A stretch of 64,000 nt of DNA from Bolinopsis microptera (lineage: Eukaryota; Ctenophora; Tentaculata; Lobata; Bolinopsidae). How positions within the stretch are numbered: the first letter of the stretch is position 1; every line of letters starts with the position of its first letter. The stretch lies in NCBI RefSeq assembly GCF_026151205.1, contig NC_087073.1, positions 20,474,658-20,538,657 on the forward strand, read 5' to 3'. Below, in pieces: positions 24,065 through 34,991 of this stretch. A program made the translations under genes and the position numbers. The notes below the pieces were generated by a model, which searched no databases, had not been told where the DNA came from, and saw only the letters and a list, made by a program, of their open reading frames with translations.

Positions 24065-26637
24065 ATGCCGGAAAGGACAGAGAACGATCCGTTAGTGACA
24101 CCAGGGAGCAGCATAACAACCTTGAACGATGTGGCAAGAGAAATGTCAGTTCAAGAAGTCTTGGACAAAGGAAAGTTCAATGTGATAGATGTTCTGTATA
24201 TCATTGCTTTGGGACTTATTGCAATAGCTGACTCGATGCAAGCTTGTTACGTCGCCATTGTTATACCAGATCTTACGTAAGTTTGCTTAGAATAATACAA
24301 TCGATTAATCAAATTTTAACAAATATTTCTCGTTAAGCAATCTGACATCGATTTCAACTTTATATCTCCTTTAACAATCAGGTGTCTTTGGTCTCTGAGT
24401 GCATCGCAACAGTCTGTTTTAACGTCACTCACCTTTTTGGGAACTGGTGTTGGAGGAGTCTTCATCGGGCCTCTTTCGGACAGGTTTATTTCAGACAGAC
24501 TTAAGTATAAATTCAATAATTTGATTTCTTAGCTAGCATATCATAGTTAGTATACCCGACGATAAATAAACCCTTTAATTTAGCTCCTACATTTACAAAG
24601 ATCAGATCACTGTATGTGATCCATAGATTTCATTTGATTGTCTATGGAAGTATGAATTGGAGCTTCCTCGACAGCATGAATTTCTGGCTAAACTTCTAAA
24701 TGTAATAGCTTTGGAGTTTGGTGTCCCCATTTGTTTGAGAAGCTCAATCGACACACTGCAGACCATGAGTGGACATTAACAAAATGTAGATTAATTGACA
24801 ACCGCTATTGTTTATTGTTGTTATTTGCCATTGTTGAATGATTAAAATTAGAGGTGACATAAGGGAGTTAGGGACAGCAGTCTTACGGAATTTATTAAAA
24901 ATTCCTGAGATACCAACAGTTTCCAACTTTAAGAACTAAAAACGAGAAGAACTAAAAGAAGAACTAAAATATAATAGATATAGTGAATTTTCTAGAATCC
25001 TAGATTAAATATTTATTAAACGTGGTAAATGACAGATTCCACTTTCAGATTTGGAAGAAAGACCTCAGCAATGGTAACGACGATAGTCCTATTCTTCACC
25101 ATGACTCTAACAGCTACGTCACCCAATTTTTACGTTTTCTTGGTATTCAGTGTCACAGCGGGGATATGTATTGGAGGTTCTTTGACCATCGCATTCACGT
25201 ACTGGGCAGAAGTTTCTAGCACTTCTCACAGGTATTTTCAGTACGGCGATTGATTGATCAGTAGTTTTGGATTTCTTCAGTTGATTTAAATTACCTTACG
25301 GAATCGCAAATGATTAAAATACCAAAGCAATAAAGTCAGGATACACCTTATTTTAAATCGATTTGTCCTTCTAAATTCATAACTTAAAAATCAAACAGGA
25401 AACTTGGAATCACTGTCATTACTATTTTTTGGAACTTCGGTATCATGGTATCATATGGAATCGCTTACCTTTCTTTGAACAGCATTGGATGGAAGACGTT
25501 TTCATATATTATGGCTATTCCAGCCCTAGTTCCAGCAATATTACTTGCTTTTCTCCGGAATCACCTAAATATCTCAACTCTATTGGAGACATAGACGGAA
25601 CTGTGGCTGCTTTGAGGTTAGTTATCGAACAAAAGTTTGACCCGTAGTCAAGTTTCTCCACAATCTAATCTTAATTGTCTTATTATAATCTGAGATTAAT
25701 TAAAGTAGTCTAATATATACTTTAAACATACATGGTAAGACAGTCGAAATCGAATCAATCATATGATCATACGGCATACTCCGCCGTACATCCTCATTCC
25801 TCTATATGTTCAACAAATCTCTCCAACAGGACAAAATTAAAAACATCCTGTCTGGAGTTCAATTTGGATGAGATAACAATACTGAAGGAGGCCAGAACGA
25901 GAGTGAAGAGCAGCCTCGCAAAGTCAATCTTACAATCTTTTAAAACAATTTGCAGCAGTGACCTGAGATGTGACACACTCAGAGTCATAGGAATTTACTC
26001 TTGTCTTCAGATCGTGTTCAAAGGACTCTTGTACATCACCACTGCTGTATTCGCTACCAACCGCTGTGAGACGAACAAGGGACACAAAGTTTGGGGTTCA
26101 AATCCTACAGATAATATGCCATTTGGAAAGCCTGTCCAGTGCGCAACTTTGGATGATGCCGATTTGGTGAATGGTGCATTACTTTCTGTTGCTTTCCATG
26201 CATCAACAATACTAACCATGATACTAGTGAAGAGGGTCGGAGAATATTGGACTTTGAGATTCCTCTCAGTTTCGACTCTCTTTTTCAGCTGCCTCTTGAT
26301 ATTCTGCATACCGGGCCACATCCAACTCGTTTCTATATTTATGATAGCTGTTGGTGTCGCTGGTATCTCCCTTGTCTTCTTCATTATACTTCCCCAAATC
26401 TACCCAACAATAGCTCGCAACTCAGGGTTTGGTTTGGTGGACGGAGTTGGGAAGATTGTGGCATCTTTAGCTGTGTATGCTATAACGACTATCATTAACT
26501 ATTCTTTAAGAGCAGCGATCTGTGTTTTAGTCGGGATAACAGCTGTTTTGATGGTTCAGATTCTTGTTTTGAGAAATTTGACTGAAACTAGCGAGGAGGT
26601 CTCAAAAGAAAATGAATTACAACCACATCAGGATTGA
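24065..26637 (+). CDS. SV2/SLC22-like major facilitator transporter, copy B (one frame break)
   Basis: Five exons: 24065-24276, 24382-24483, 25049-25231, 25399-25616 and 25830-26637. All introns are phase 2, at the same places as in copy A, so the two arose by tandem duplication. Length would be about 507 residues. Motifs are GPLSDRFGRK (exons 2/3), PESPKYLNS (end of exon 4) and NSGFGLVDGVGK (exon 5). The ATG at 24065 has a purine-rich context and aligns with the acidic N-terminus of copy A. Exon 4 is one base short near 25555. The frame reaching CTTGCTTTTCTC continues into CGGAATCACC and soon stops, whereas PESPKYL is read in the next frame, just at the conserved L-PESP motif. It may be a sequencing error in a short C run or a disabling change. 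Transport substrate unknown. Confidence 0.85.
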
Positions 26638-27220
26638 GTTATTATTCTTGGGAAATTAAAGAGAAGACCAAAAGATTAATAAAGTTAACTTTCCTCATAC
26701 AAAAATAACATGACACCATCAGCACCACAAGCTACAGATATTACTCAGAAAACTTTGTGTACCAAAACCATGGTAGCCATGGGAGTCATACATAGACCAT
26801 GAGCCATGGGAGTCATACATAAACTTTCAAAATCTTCAAATATTCAATTTACGTGATTATGTATACATTTTAAAGTTTGAATTTATTTGTATATAATATG
26901 ATATCTTTACCTCATCTTAGTTTCTTATTTGTACAGTTAATTGTAATTTGTTAAAAGTGCAGTTAATACTCTAAATAAAGGATAGGCCTACGCTTACGGA
27001 CAAATTTACAATCTCACCAAATCGGTTCGGTCGAAGGAGTTTTAACGGGGATCAAATGATATTATTTTGGCCTGACTGTGACTTAATATGGGTGCTGATC
27101 GCCTTCAGGTAACCATGGTTAAGTTAATATTCCTCCTGATCACGACGGTCCTCAATATTGATGCCCTCGTTTCGACAGGACCAGATCTGCGTCGTTCAAT
27201 GTATCGGACTGCTGCTCCCC
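26638..27220. other. Convergent spacer between transporter B and GPCR A
   Basis: This is 3' flanking DNA of two convergent genes. It contains AATAAA-like sequences near 26972 and a duplicated CATGGGAGTCATACATA (about 26779-26823). No gene was seen. Confidence 0.5.
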
Positions 27221-28484
27221 TTACAGACACAATGGGCTGGTCCATAATATGTGGTGCAACTCATTGTTCACACTGAACAAATGTTTGAACAATGTTCGGC
27301 TCTGCTCCCTCAATAAGATCTGACTCTGCTCCCTCATCCGTTCCATCCGCCAGAGGTAAATTATCGGATTGCAAGCGGAGTTGAGGGGGATTGCCATAAC
27401 GAAAATGAAGGTTATCAAGTGCGATGATTCCGGACAAGACATGAAGTGGGTGAAGTTGTAGAGCAGCATCAATATAGCTACCGGCATGTTGAATAGAAGG
27501 TATGTTCCTAGGGGGAATCATGGATTTAGGTAAACTACAGTCAATCGAGACTTTGGTCCTTTTGTAATGGTGGGCCAGATGCTTGCTTTAACGTGATGTC
27601 AAACTTTGCATGTAATAGAAATGTTCCATATTATTATTGTCAGATTACTTTTAGAGTTAGGAACATGGCATCATTTAATTTGGTACTCACCCGTTAAAAG
27701 CGCGACTGTAACTGTGGCTCTCTTATTCTGCTACCATCAACTTCTCCGCTGCTTTCAGTCCTAGTAACAGTACTCTTCTTCGGCTGAAGCTGGTGGACTA
27801 GAACTATAAAGGTCACAATAACAACTGGGACAGGTTACTGAATGCCCAAATAATCAAACACATGAGTTGCCTTGATAGCCACTTCGGGCAAAGAATCTCC
27901 GCCAAATGCCAGACAAGACGTAACACAGGAGTGGTAGTAATGTCTACTGTTCCACCAAAATGGAATAGTTCCTCCTACCAAGTAAAACACGAAACCCGCC
28001 GGTATGAGCACCAAAATGACATTTCTGTTTATTCTTTTGAAAGGAAATGTAAGGACGTAAACCTTAGAGATGGAGAGTAGAGCTCCGAGGAAGACAGACA
28101 TGCGACCTAGTGCCGACCACGCGAGCGCCCAAGCATTACAGAAAACCCGGTTGTTGAATAGGACGGGATTCCGAGCATTGAATAGTGAGATACCAACCGG
28201 TAGAATTAGGATCGAGATATTGAGATCCACGAAGACCACAGAAGTGTAAAATGTAAATGATCGTGGGTATGTCTCGTTCTTCTTGATGAAATATCGCAGT
28301 GCTAGAATGTTGCTCACATTACCAAATACTAGGGTGGAGACACAAAGTATCCCTAAAATGTGGTCCAAGTGCACATTACGAGGGTAATCAGCACGTATAA
28401 TGGTTTGAATCGTACTTGGAGCACAGGGATAAGTGTCATTTGCACTGCGTTGCCGCTCATATTCTGCTACCCTGGGCAGATTAT
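27221..28484 (-). pseudogene. Rhodopsin-like GPCR A, probably degraded
   Basis: Exon 28484-27691 (acceptor acccag/ATAATC) covers an N-terminal ectodomain and membrane segments 1 to 6. Exon 27507-27221 (acceptor cccctag/GAACAT) covers the rest of segment 6, segment 7 and a 47-residue tail. Segment 7 carries the class A signature NPIIY in LNSACNPIIYLWRMERMREQ. The DRY position reads SKV (LSISKVYVLTFPF), so the usual G-protein switch is absent. Two breaks interrupt the frame: an in-frame TAA at 27837-27835 inside segment 5 (after VFDYLGIQ), and a frame change near 27728-27735 between segments 5 and 6, after which ATVTVALLTG resumes. No ATG lies in the first exon, so a start exon upstream is missing or lost. 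Sequencing error could explain one break, but two suggest decay. Closest relatives unknown. Confidence 0.7.
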
Positions 28485-30073
28485 CTGGGTCAATTAAAGA
28501 TTATTGTTAAATAATATAAAACAAATATGTCCCTGCCTTCTGGCTTGTAAAAAGGGAGGATGACCACAAAGAAAGGGTTCGGTTGCAGCAGTAGCTTCAT
28601 TAATTACATTTGAGCATTTGTAATGAAGGTTTTAGAGTGGCAATCCCTTGATTAATTGAGATTTCCCTCCTTTTGGTTTGGATGTGCCACCAAATATCAT
28701 GTACAGATTTCTATAGAATATTGGCTAGAACCTATTATAATCGCCGTACGGCGTACGGTGTACATACTAATTACTACTGAATACGTTTATAAATTCAGTA
28801 GCCGTAAACCCTCGCCTCCACCAGGAGTTTTAACTTTATAAAAGAAAAAAAAGTTACACTACAGCTTGTGAAATTTTTTCATTATTTACAAAAGTACTGT
28901 AACGTGAACAGCAAACTAAACAAATAGCGACTAGGCAGCCCAATTGTCGCGTCCGGGCGAGGAGGACTATGCGACATCAGCTTCTGGTCAGGCAACGTTT
29001 GGCAAAGTTCCCAAAAAACCCGTCGGTAATTATGTTACGGTTACCTCGATGATGCGTGACTATAGAGGCGCGAATATCTACTCAAGGATCACGAAAGAAC
29101 GGGAGAGGTATCGAGAGAGCTCTCAAGCTCAAGCTAACCAAAATTCCAAAAGGCGTCGGAGCTATTATTCCATTGCATTATTCTATTATTAAATTATTCC
29201 ACTGCGTGTCATTACACTGACCGTCTGGTAGGTTTAATACTGCTTACCAACGCTGATTACATTCCAACGGAGGAGATCAGGCCGCTTTACTTATGTCTAC
29301 TTTTAGTCCCCTAATTTAGGGGACTAAAAGTAAACATACGCCAAAACCGTTAATGATTTGGCTGGAGATTTGACTTCATATTCGGAAAATACAAACAAAA
29401 ACAATGTTTATGTCGAAATTCAATGTCAAATCAAACTATTATTGTTCAAAAAATGATGTCTTTTAGATTTTACCAAATTCCAACGATTGACTGTGAACAA
29501 AACTTTGATTATTGATAAACTGTCAAAAACTGTCAAACTAATCCTCAAACTCCAAGCTAAATACAATCTTCGTGAAATGTCTCACTTCGTGTTAATTTTG
29601 AAATCTTAATCAAGTAACCGTAAAATCGAATTAAAAATTCAATCTTTCAAAACGGTTAATTTTTAAATTTAAAAAAGAAAAAAGAAAAAAAGATGCAACC
29701 TGCCAAAACCTGGGGTGCCGTCGATGTATGAGGAGGTCATGATAAAATGGTTAACAACTCAAAAGCAAACAAAAACTTATCTATAATAATTATGCAGTCA
29801 TCTTCCACATATTATTGTATTTTTTAAATTTTTTATGTAAGTTTCCTAAGTCTTAAATTGCTTAAATTTAATTTTGTAATAAAAATTCGGAATCGTTTCA
29901 ACTACGAATCTTTGAACTGTAAATCATTAACAATTAAGTCAATTAAGTAAATTCCGTAACTATTTTGGATAATCCTCGACAGACAAATGTTGTCTGCTGG
30001 TGTCAGTTGATCAAGAAAGTTCAAACAAAGTTAAACGGAAGTTTCCCGAATATGTCCGATTGAGCTGTTTAGT
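28485..30073. other. Spacer between the two GPCR genes
   Basis: This 1.6-kb AT-rich stretch holds a short perfect inverted repeat near 29303-29333 (ACTTTTAGTCCCC/GGGGACTAAAAGT) and one doubtful plus-strand coding segment (28944-29192). No start exon for GPCR A was found here, although one is expected. Confidence 0.45.
28944..29192 (+). other. Possible coding remnant
   Basis: The plus strand is open from just after a TAG to 29192. Its first 65 residues have protein-like composition, for example EEDYATSASGQATFGKVPKK and MMRDYRGANIYSRITKERER. There is no ATG at the start and no clear splice partner. It could be an orphan exon, a decayed processed copy or a fragment of a mobile-element gene. No family recognised. 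Confidence 0.22.
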
Positions 30074-31912
30074 TCATTTTTTCTGGCCACTTTGTTCCTG
30101 AGAAATCGCTCCTTTTGTCGCCATCTTCACTATCATCCCAACTTCTGCTTTACTTTCTTCTGCCGCCGCTCCTGTAGTCCCTACTTCTGCTTTACTTCCT
30201 TCTGCCGCTGCTCCTGTAGTCCCAACTTCTGTTTTACTTTCTTCTGCCGCCGCTCCAGTAGTCCCTACTTCTGCTTTACTTCCTTCTGCCGCTGCTCCTG
30301 TAGTCCCTACTTCTGCTTTACTTCCTTCTGCCGCCGCTCCTGTCTTCCCTACTTCTGGTTTACTTCCTTCCGCCACCGCTCCTGTAGTCCCTACTTCTGC
30401 TTTACTTCCTTCTGCCGCTGCTCCTGTCTTCCCTACTTCTGCTTTACTTCCTTCCGCCACCGCTCCTGTAGTCCCTTCTTCTGCTTTACTTTCTTCTGCC
30501 GCCGCTCCTGTCTTCCCTACTTCTGCTTTACTTCCTTCCGCCACCGCTCCTGTAGTCCCGTCTTCTGCTTTACTTTCTTCTGCCACTGCTCCTGTCATCC
30601 CTTCTTCTGCTTTACTTACTTCTGCTGCTGCTCCTGTCTTCCCTACATCTGCTTTGCTTACTTCTGCTGCTGCTCCTGTCATCCCTTTTTTTGGTTTACT
30701 GTTAACTCTTGCTGCTCTTGTAATCGCTGCTTCTTTTTTGTCAGCTTCTGTCGACGATCCCGTCAACCTTGATCCTGTTGTTTCTCCTGCAAAAAATAAT
30801 CGTTTGATTATTAATATTGGTGATTAAATTAAATATAACCATTGCATGTTTGCACGAGCTTATTACTTTAAATTCTCGAATACTTAGATTTGTAAGCTAA
30901 CGACTAAATTTCGAACAAAGTTTGAAAGAAAGATGGCGCGGTATTTACCTTGAAGAGGAGTAAGTTGGAAGAGGTTACCGATGGAGAGAAATGGTAGTTT
31001 CTTTATCAGCTTCGTCTTTAAAAAGTCTCTAAAGCTGGCTACGGTGAGACCGTACGTGAAGAAATTTGCCATAACGTTAGTGAACAGCACAGCTTCTGTC
31101 ACTCTGTAGTACCTGTTGAAAAATGGCCCTGGCTCCTCAGAATCTGTTTCTAAGAAAGGCCCAGCGATGAAGTAGACAGTAATGGGAAGGAAGGATATGG
31201 TGAAGATTGTTGCAGTGATGACAACAGCCAAGGTTCCTTGCCAGCGTATACTTTCCTGCATTTTTTTAGCCACTCTTCTTGCACTTGTCAGCAACAAGAT
31301 TGTTGCGATGATGATAATTATATTGGGAGTGAGGTAAGCCAGCACAGTGGTGATCGGCATCAGTGTGTTCCATATCTCGGAGGAGTACCTGTAGTTGTAC
31401 ATGTAGGTCCTGCAGTCAAAGACAACATCGTCCATGTCAACGAGAAGGTGCTGCACTGGAACAGTGAGGGACAATATCCAGAGTCCTGCACACAGCTTGT
31501 GTATCTTCATTTTAGACCAGGTCCGTGCTCTCAAAGGATATCTCACCAGAAGAAACTTGCCTACTGACATGGCACCTATGAGAAGTGGGCTCGCAGAGAA
31601 CACCCAGTAGTTGATGAAGAAGCGAATGAATTTGATGACCTCATTAGAACCACCGCTGTCATAAATCAGTGACACTACTACAGGCATGAGCATGCCTATA
31701 GCAGTGAACAGATCACAAACAGCTACATGCTGGATAAACACTACGACTGTCCTGTGTAGACGGAAGGCTTTGTACTTTATGGAAGCAACGAGGATTGTGG
31801 TGTCTCCCAGAAGAGAAGATATGACTACTAACGTCAGCCAGCTCCCATAGATGTATCTCTCAGCCTCATTCTTTATCCCAAACAGATCGCAGTCATCGTA
31901 GTTGGTGGACAT
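30074..31912 (-). CDS. Rhodopsin-like GPCR B with long repetitive cytoplasmic tail
   Basis: Two exons, 31912-30949 and 30786-30074, join in phase 1 (donor CAAG/gtaaat, acceptor ttttttgcag/GAGAAA) to give 558 residues. Residues 1-320 hold seven hydrophobic segments. The position of the DRY motif reads GKF in SVGKFLLVRYPLRART, with the following VRYP typical of class A. Segment 7 reads ANFFTYGLT in place of NPxxY. Exon 2 adds a hydrophilic tail of about 237 residues built mainly from 13 tandem 14-residue units of the type TTGAAAEGSKAEVG, then a basic end (KGAISQEQSGQKK). The start is the ATG at 31912, which is followed by an acidic N-terminus (STNYDDCDLFG). The ligand cannot be inferred. The 5' end has been tandemly copied upstream. 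Confidence 0.85.
30125..30700 (-). repeat. In-frame 42-bp coding minisatellite (13 units)
   Basis: Thirteen tandem units of 42 bp encode the 14-residue repeat of the GPCR B tail. Length is kept at exact multiples of three, and most differences are single substitutions (Gly/Glu, Ala/Val, Lys/Thr/Met), so the array is conserved as coding sequence. Each unit alternates acidic and basic residues around Ala-rich stretches. Confidence 0.92.
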
Positions 31913-32582
31913 TTTTAAAGGAAATGAGTTGTTAAGCGTGTTAACAACGGTTGGTACCGTTAAAAAGTCTTATGCAAGTTATAGAAATATATGGATGTGT
32001 ACCAAGATCAGACGCTACCAGTGAAAATACAAAGATTTCTAGACATAACCTTGCTATATTACACTTTGTATCTACCCTACTCAACCTTAGCTTTCACGTA
32101 ATAATGTGACCTAGTGGCTAGTGTTGCTGCATCCAATTCTTAATCACGAGCGTATTTCTGGAATATGAGAAATATAGAAATAAATAGATGTATCTCTCAG
32201 CCTCATTCTTTATCCCAAACAGATCGCAGTCATCGTAGTTGGTAGACATTTTTAAAGGAAATGAGTTGTTAAGCGTGTTAACAACGGTTGGTACCGTTAA
32301 AAAGTCTTATGCAAGTTATAGAAATATATGGATGTGTACCAAGATCAGACGCTACCAGTGAAAATACAAAGATTTCTAGACGTAACCTTGCTATATTACA
32401 CTTTTTATCTACCCTACTCAACCTTAGCTTTCACGTAATAATGTGACCTAGTGTTGCTGCATCCAATTCTTAATCACGAGCGTATTTCTGGAATATGAGA
32501 AATATAGAAATAAATAGATGTATCTCTCAGCCTCATTCTTTATCCCAAACAGATCGCAGTCATCGTAGTTGGTGGACATTTG
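31848..32582. repeat. Tandem copies of the GPCR B 5' end and upstream region
   Basis: A block beginning TAGATGTATCTCTCAGCCTC recurs at 31848, 32185 and 32515 (periods 337 and 330 bp). The first two blocks are nearly identical, while the third is clear to about 32582 and then decays. Each block contains the first 21 codons of GPCR B on the minus strand, including ATGTC and the TNYDDCDLFG coding sequence, plus the flanking upstream DNA. In the two upstream copies the frame leaves the gene sequence after ERYIY and ends at a TAG, giving a mini-ORF of about 43 codons where followed. Confidence 0.9.
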
Positions 32583-32699
32583 GAAAGGGAAAGATTTGCA
32601 AAACGTATTAACTATTACAACGGTGATCGGGACCGTTGAATTGATGTGATTGCTGACTTAACTTAAGCTAATGTTTATTGAACATGTTATCTACCAGTT

Positions 32700-33234
32700 T
32701 TTTTTTTTTTTTTTTTTGGAAAACGAAATTAGATATATACAGAATAGTATTACAGGTTATATATTATGAACATCATCATTGCAAAAATAAAACCCAGTCC
32801 ATGGGACTGAAAAAAATTAGTTGACTTTCGATTCGAAAGAGTTAAATTCTAAATCATCCATGTTAGATAATTCGTAAGTTTTGTTTGAGGTATTTCTTGA
32901 TCCTCTAATACACAATAAAATTAATTTCCTAATTAAAAATGATAATTTACACCGATAATAATTTATAATATCGTTGTAATTCTGCTTCTTCTTATAAGCA
33001 AGTTTGTTGCAAAGCAGTTTCTCAAATGTCCTGGCTTGAGGTCCCATGCCACCCGTTACTGAATAAATTAATGGAGCGAATGATCCGTGCTCTACATTAA
33101 GTATTCTCTCGTTGTAGCATCGTGATTTCTGTTTCTCGGCATTCTCCATAGTCTTCTTTGTCGAATGTTGAAGGTAGGAATTAGAATTGGGATTAATTAC
33201 CTTAACATCGAAAAAAGCCACTTGGCCCGGCCTA
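32700..33234 (-). mobile_element. 5'-truncated LINE (non-LTR retrotransposon) 3' end
   Basis: On the minus strand the fragment reads from about 33234 through the C-terminal end of a LINE reverse-transcriptase ORF (stop at 32817) and a short 3' UTR to a poly-A tail, seen as T18 at 32700. The coding part contains FAPLIYSVTGGMGPQARTFE and YRCKLSFLIRKLILLCIRGS, which resemble the conserved C-terminal block found after the RT domain in CR1/L2/Rex-like LINEs (F-xPL-x-S-xGGMG, RCRLSF, RG-SR). The element is flanked by the direct repeat TATCTACCAGTT (32688-32699 and 33235-33246), a target-site duplication. It lacks nearly all of ORF2, as is usual for dead LINE copies. The intact TSD and tail suggest a fairly recent insertion. 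Confidence 0.88.
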
Positions 33235-34332
33235 TATCTACCAGTTAGCTATGTAATCAGATACAGATACTCAACGTAAAAGTACAAACATATGTCTGCC
33301 ATTAAGATCAGACGCTACCAATGAAAATGCAAAAATTGCACAATTGATAATACGATCACAGGCAGCTGATCTTAAAGATACTTGGATTCCAAACAATTGT
33401 CAATTACAGTAATCTAATTGCAGTGGAGCACACTTATTCATATTAAGTCACATGCTCATGGGTTTCTTGAAATTGTTGTTTTCTTGCTTGATGGTAACCT
33501 TACTACTTGAAAAACGAGATTCTGATCACATTTTCTATCGAACACGTACCCAGTTAACCACATATAACTAAGATACAGATACTCAAGGAAAAGTTTTGTC
33601 TAAGCAAGTGAATGACTTGTAGAAATATGACTTGCAAATGTAGATATCAGGGACTTGGAAATTGTATATGTGCCTAGATTGTATAAATGAAACTCAATTA
33701 ATATCAGTATAGGTAGCTGGGACCCATTTCTCTTGAATAACGAACTTTCATAACTGTAATTTGCATATTTATTTTCATTTGATAACTTTTGTTAGTTCAC
33801 TTTGACTTATTAGTGTACGCCTAAGTTAACCAAACCCACTAATGATCATTATTCGATATTGATTTAAAACTTCTTTTGAAAATGGCTTAAAAGTTTTACA
33901 CTTGAACTATTATTTATTTAGTGTGCCCAGAATTTTGTATTCTAGTTCTACTTGTCTGTATATCATCAATTTTAAAAGTAAAAAGGATCAGGAATATTTA
34001 AAATTTATCCAGAAAAGATAAACGTTTCTGTTGGTCTGTTATTTGATTTTTATTGTTCTAGAATACTTTGATGAGCATCTGAGAAAGACAACTGTCAAGA
34101 AAGATAGAGTAATAAATAAAAATCTCATAGTCATTATATGGGGAACAGTTGATCAACTTAGAACTAGGGTTCTTGTGAATAATTATACTTGATCTCTAGG
34201 ATATTGATTAATAATTATGCTTAGGGCCGAGAGCTGTACTTATATACCACCTTCTTATTGGCTGATTATTCAGCCAATGGTATGGCTTATAGTTTGCAGA
34301 GAGCTGTACTACAATATACCTTGTCGGACTTT

Positions 34333-34394
34333 ATTAGGGCGGACATTACGTGGGCGGGCATTACACGGGCGGTCATTACTCGGGCAGACATAAT
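34333..34394. repeat. Small 15-bp GC-rich repeat, about 4 copies
   Basis: Four degenerate copies of GGGCGGNCATTACRY (for example GGGCGGACATTACGT, GGGCGGGCATTACAC, GGGCGGTCATTACTC). It is the only GC-rich patch in the neighbourhood. Function unknown. Confidence 0.6.
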
Positions 34395-34991
34395 GATGGG
34401 CGCGACTGCAACGAAATTGACTACAGTTGACTGTTTAACTGTGGTATCACCTATACGGAATTTAATTTGACTGGTCATAATTGATAGGATGGAATTTATG
34501 TGTTCGGTTTATTAATGGCGGTAAACCTACAACGACTACGAGGCACCGTGTGTTTAATTAATCAGTTTCGTTTTTAAATAAAAGAGAAAAAAAGACATTT
34601 TTTTAAGCACATTATATAACATAGGGTTATAGTCTTACCATATTAACATTCATCTACAATTCTTTATACATGAGAAAACGCTTCATATCATGTAATACTG
34701 CAACCTCGGTGCGCCCATCACTCTGCATTAGGAGTTGTGGTTGCTGTGCTGCATGATCTGGATCATCAGTTATAACGAAAAATAACGCACTGTTTAAATT
34801 TAATTAATATTTGTAAAATGGTCAGCAGCAGGCGTGAACACTGAACAGTCTACCACAATAAATACATTCAGTAAAGTAGTAAGACTGTTATAAGTAAGAA
34901 AACAAACTTGAGCTGAGTACCGACAAAACGTGAGTTCAGGGGAAATGAGGTGAAACATTTATCATAAATAAAAAAGGTGCAAGCAATCAAA

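Larger units (their letters stand above)
31913..34991. other. Spacer between GPCR B and the sushi gene cluster
   Basis: This spacer contains the duplicated GPCR 5' blocks, a LINE 3' fragment (32700-33234), older diverged copies of the same upstream block (for example AAGATCAGACGCTACC at about 33304 and GATACAGATACTCAA at about 33250 and 33570) and a small 15-bp GC-rich repeat (34333-34394). No other gene was seen. Confidence 0.6.

Noticed and set aside
27088-27276. Plus-strand frame with a possible N-terminal hydrophobic stretch beside GPCR A
   Set aside because: It overlaps the GPCR A tail on the other strand and has no continuation.
30092-30772. 226-codon plus-strand Cys/Phe/Ser-rich frame
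   Set aside because: It is the antisense shadow of the 42-bp coding repeat in the GPCR B tail.
31238-31567. 109-codon plus-strand frame
   Set aside because: It is antisense to the intact membrane segments of GPCR B and lacks any feature of its own.
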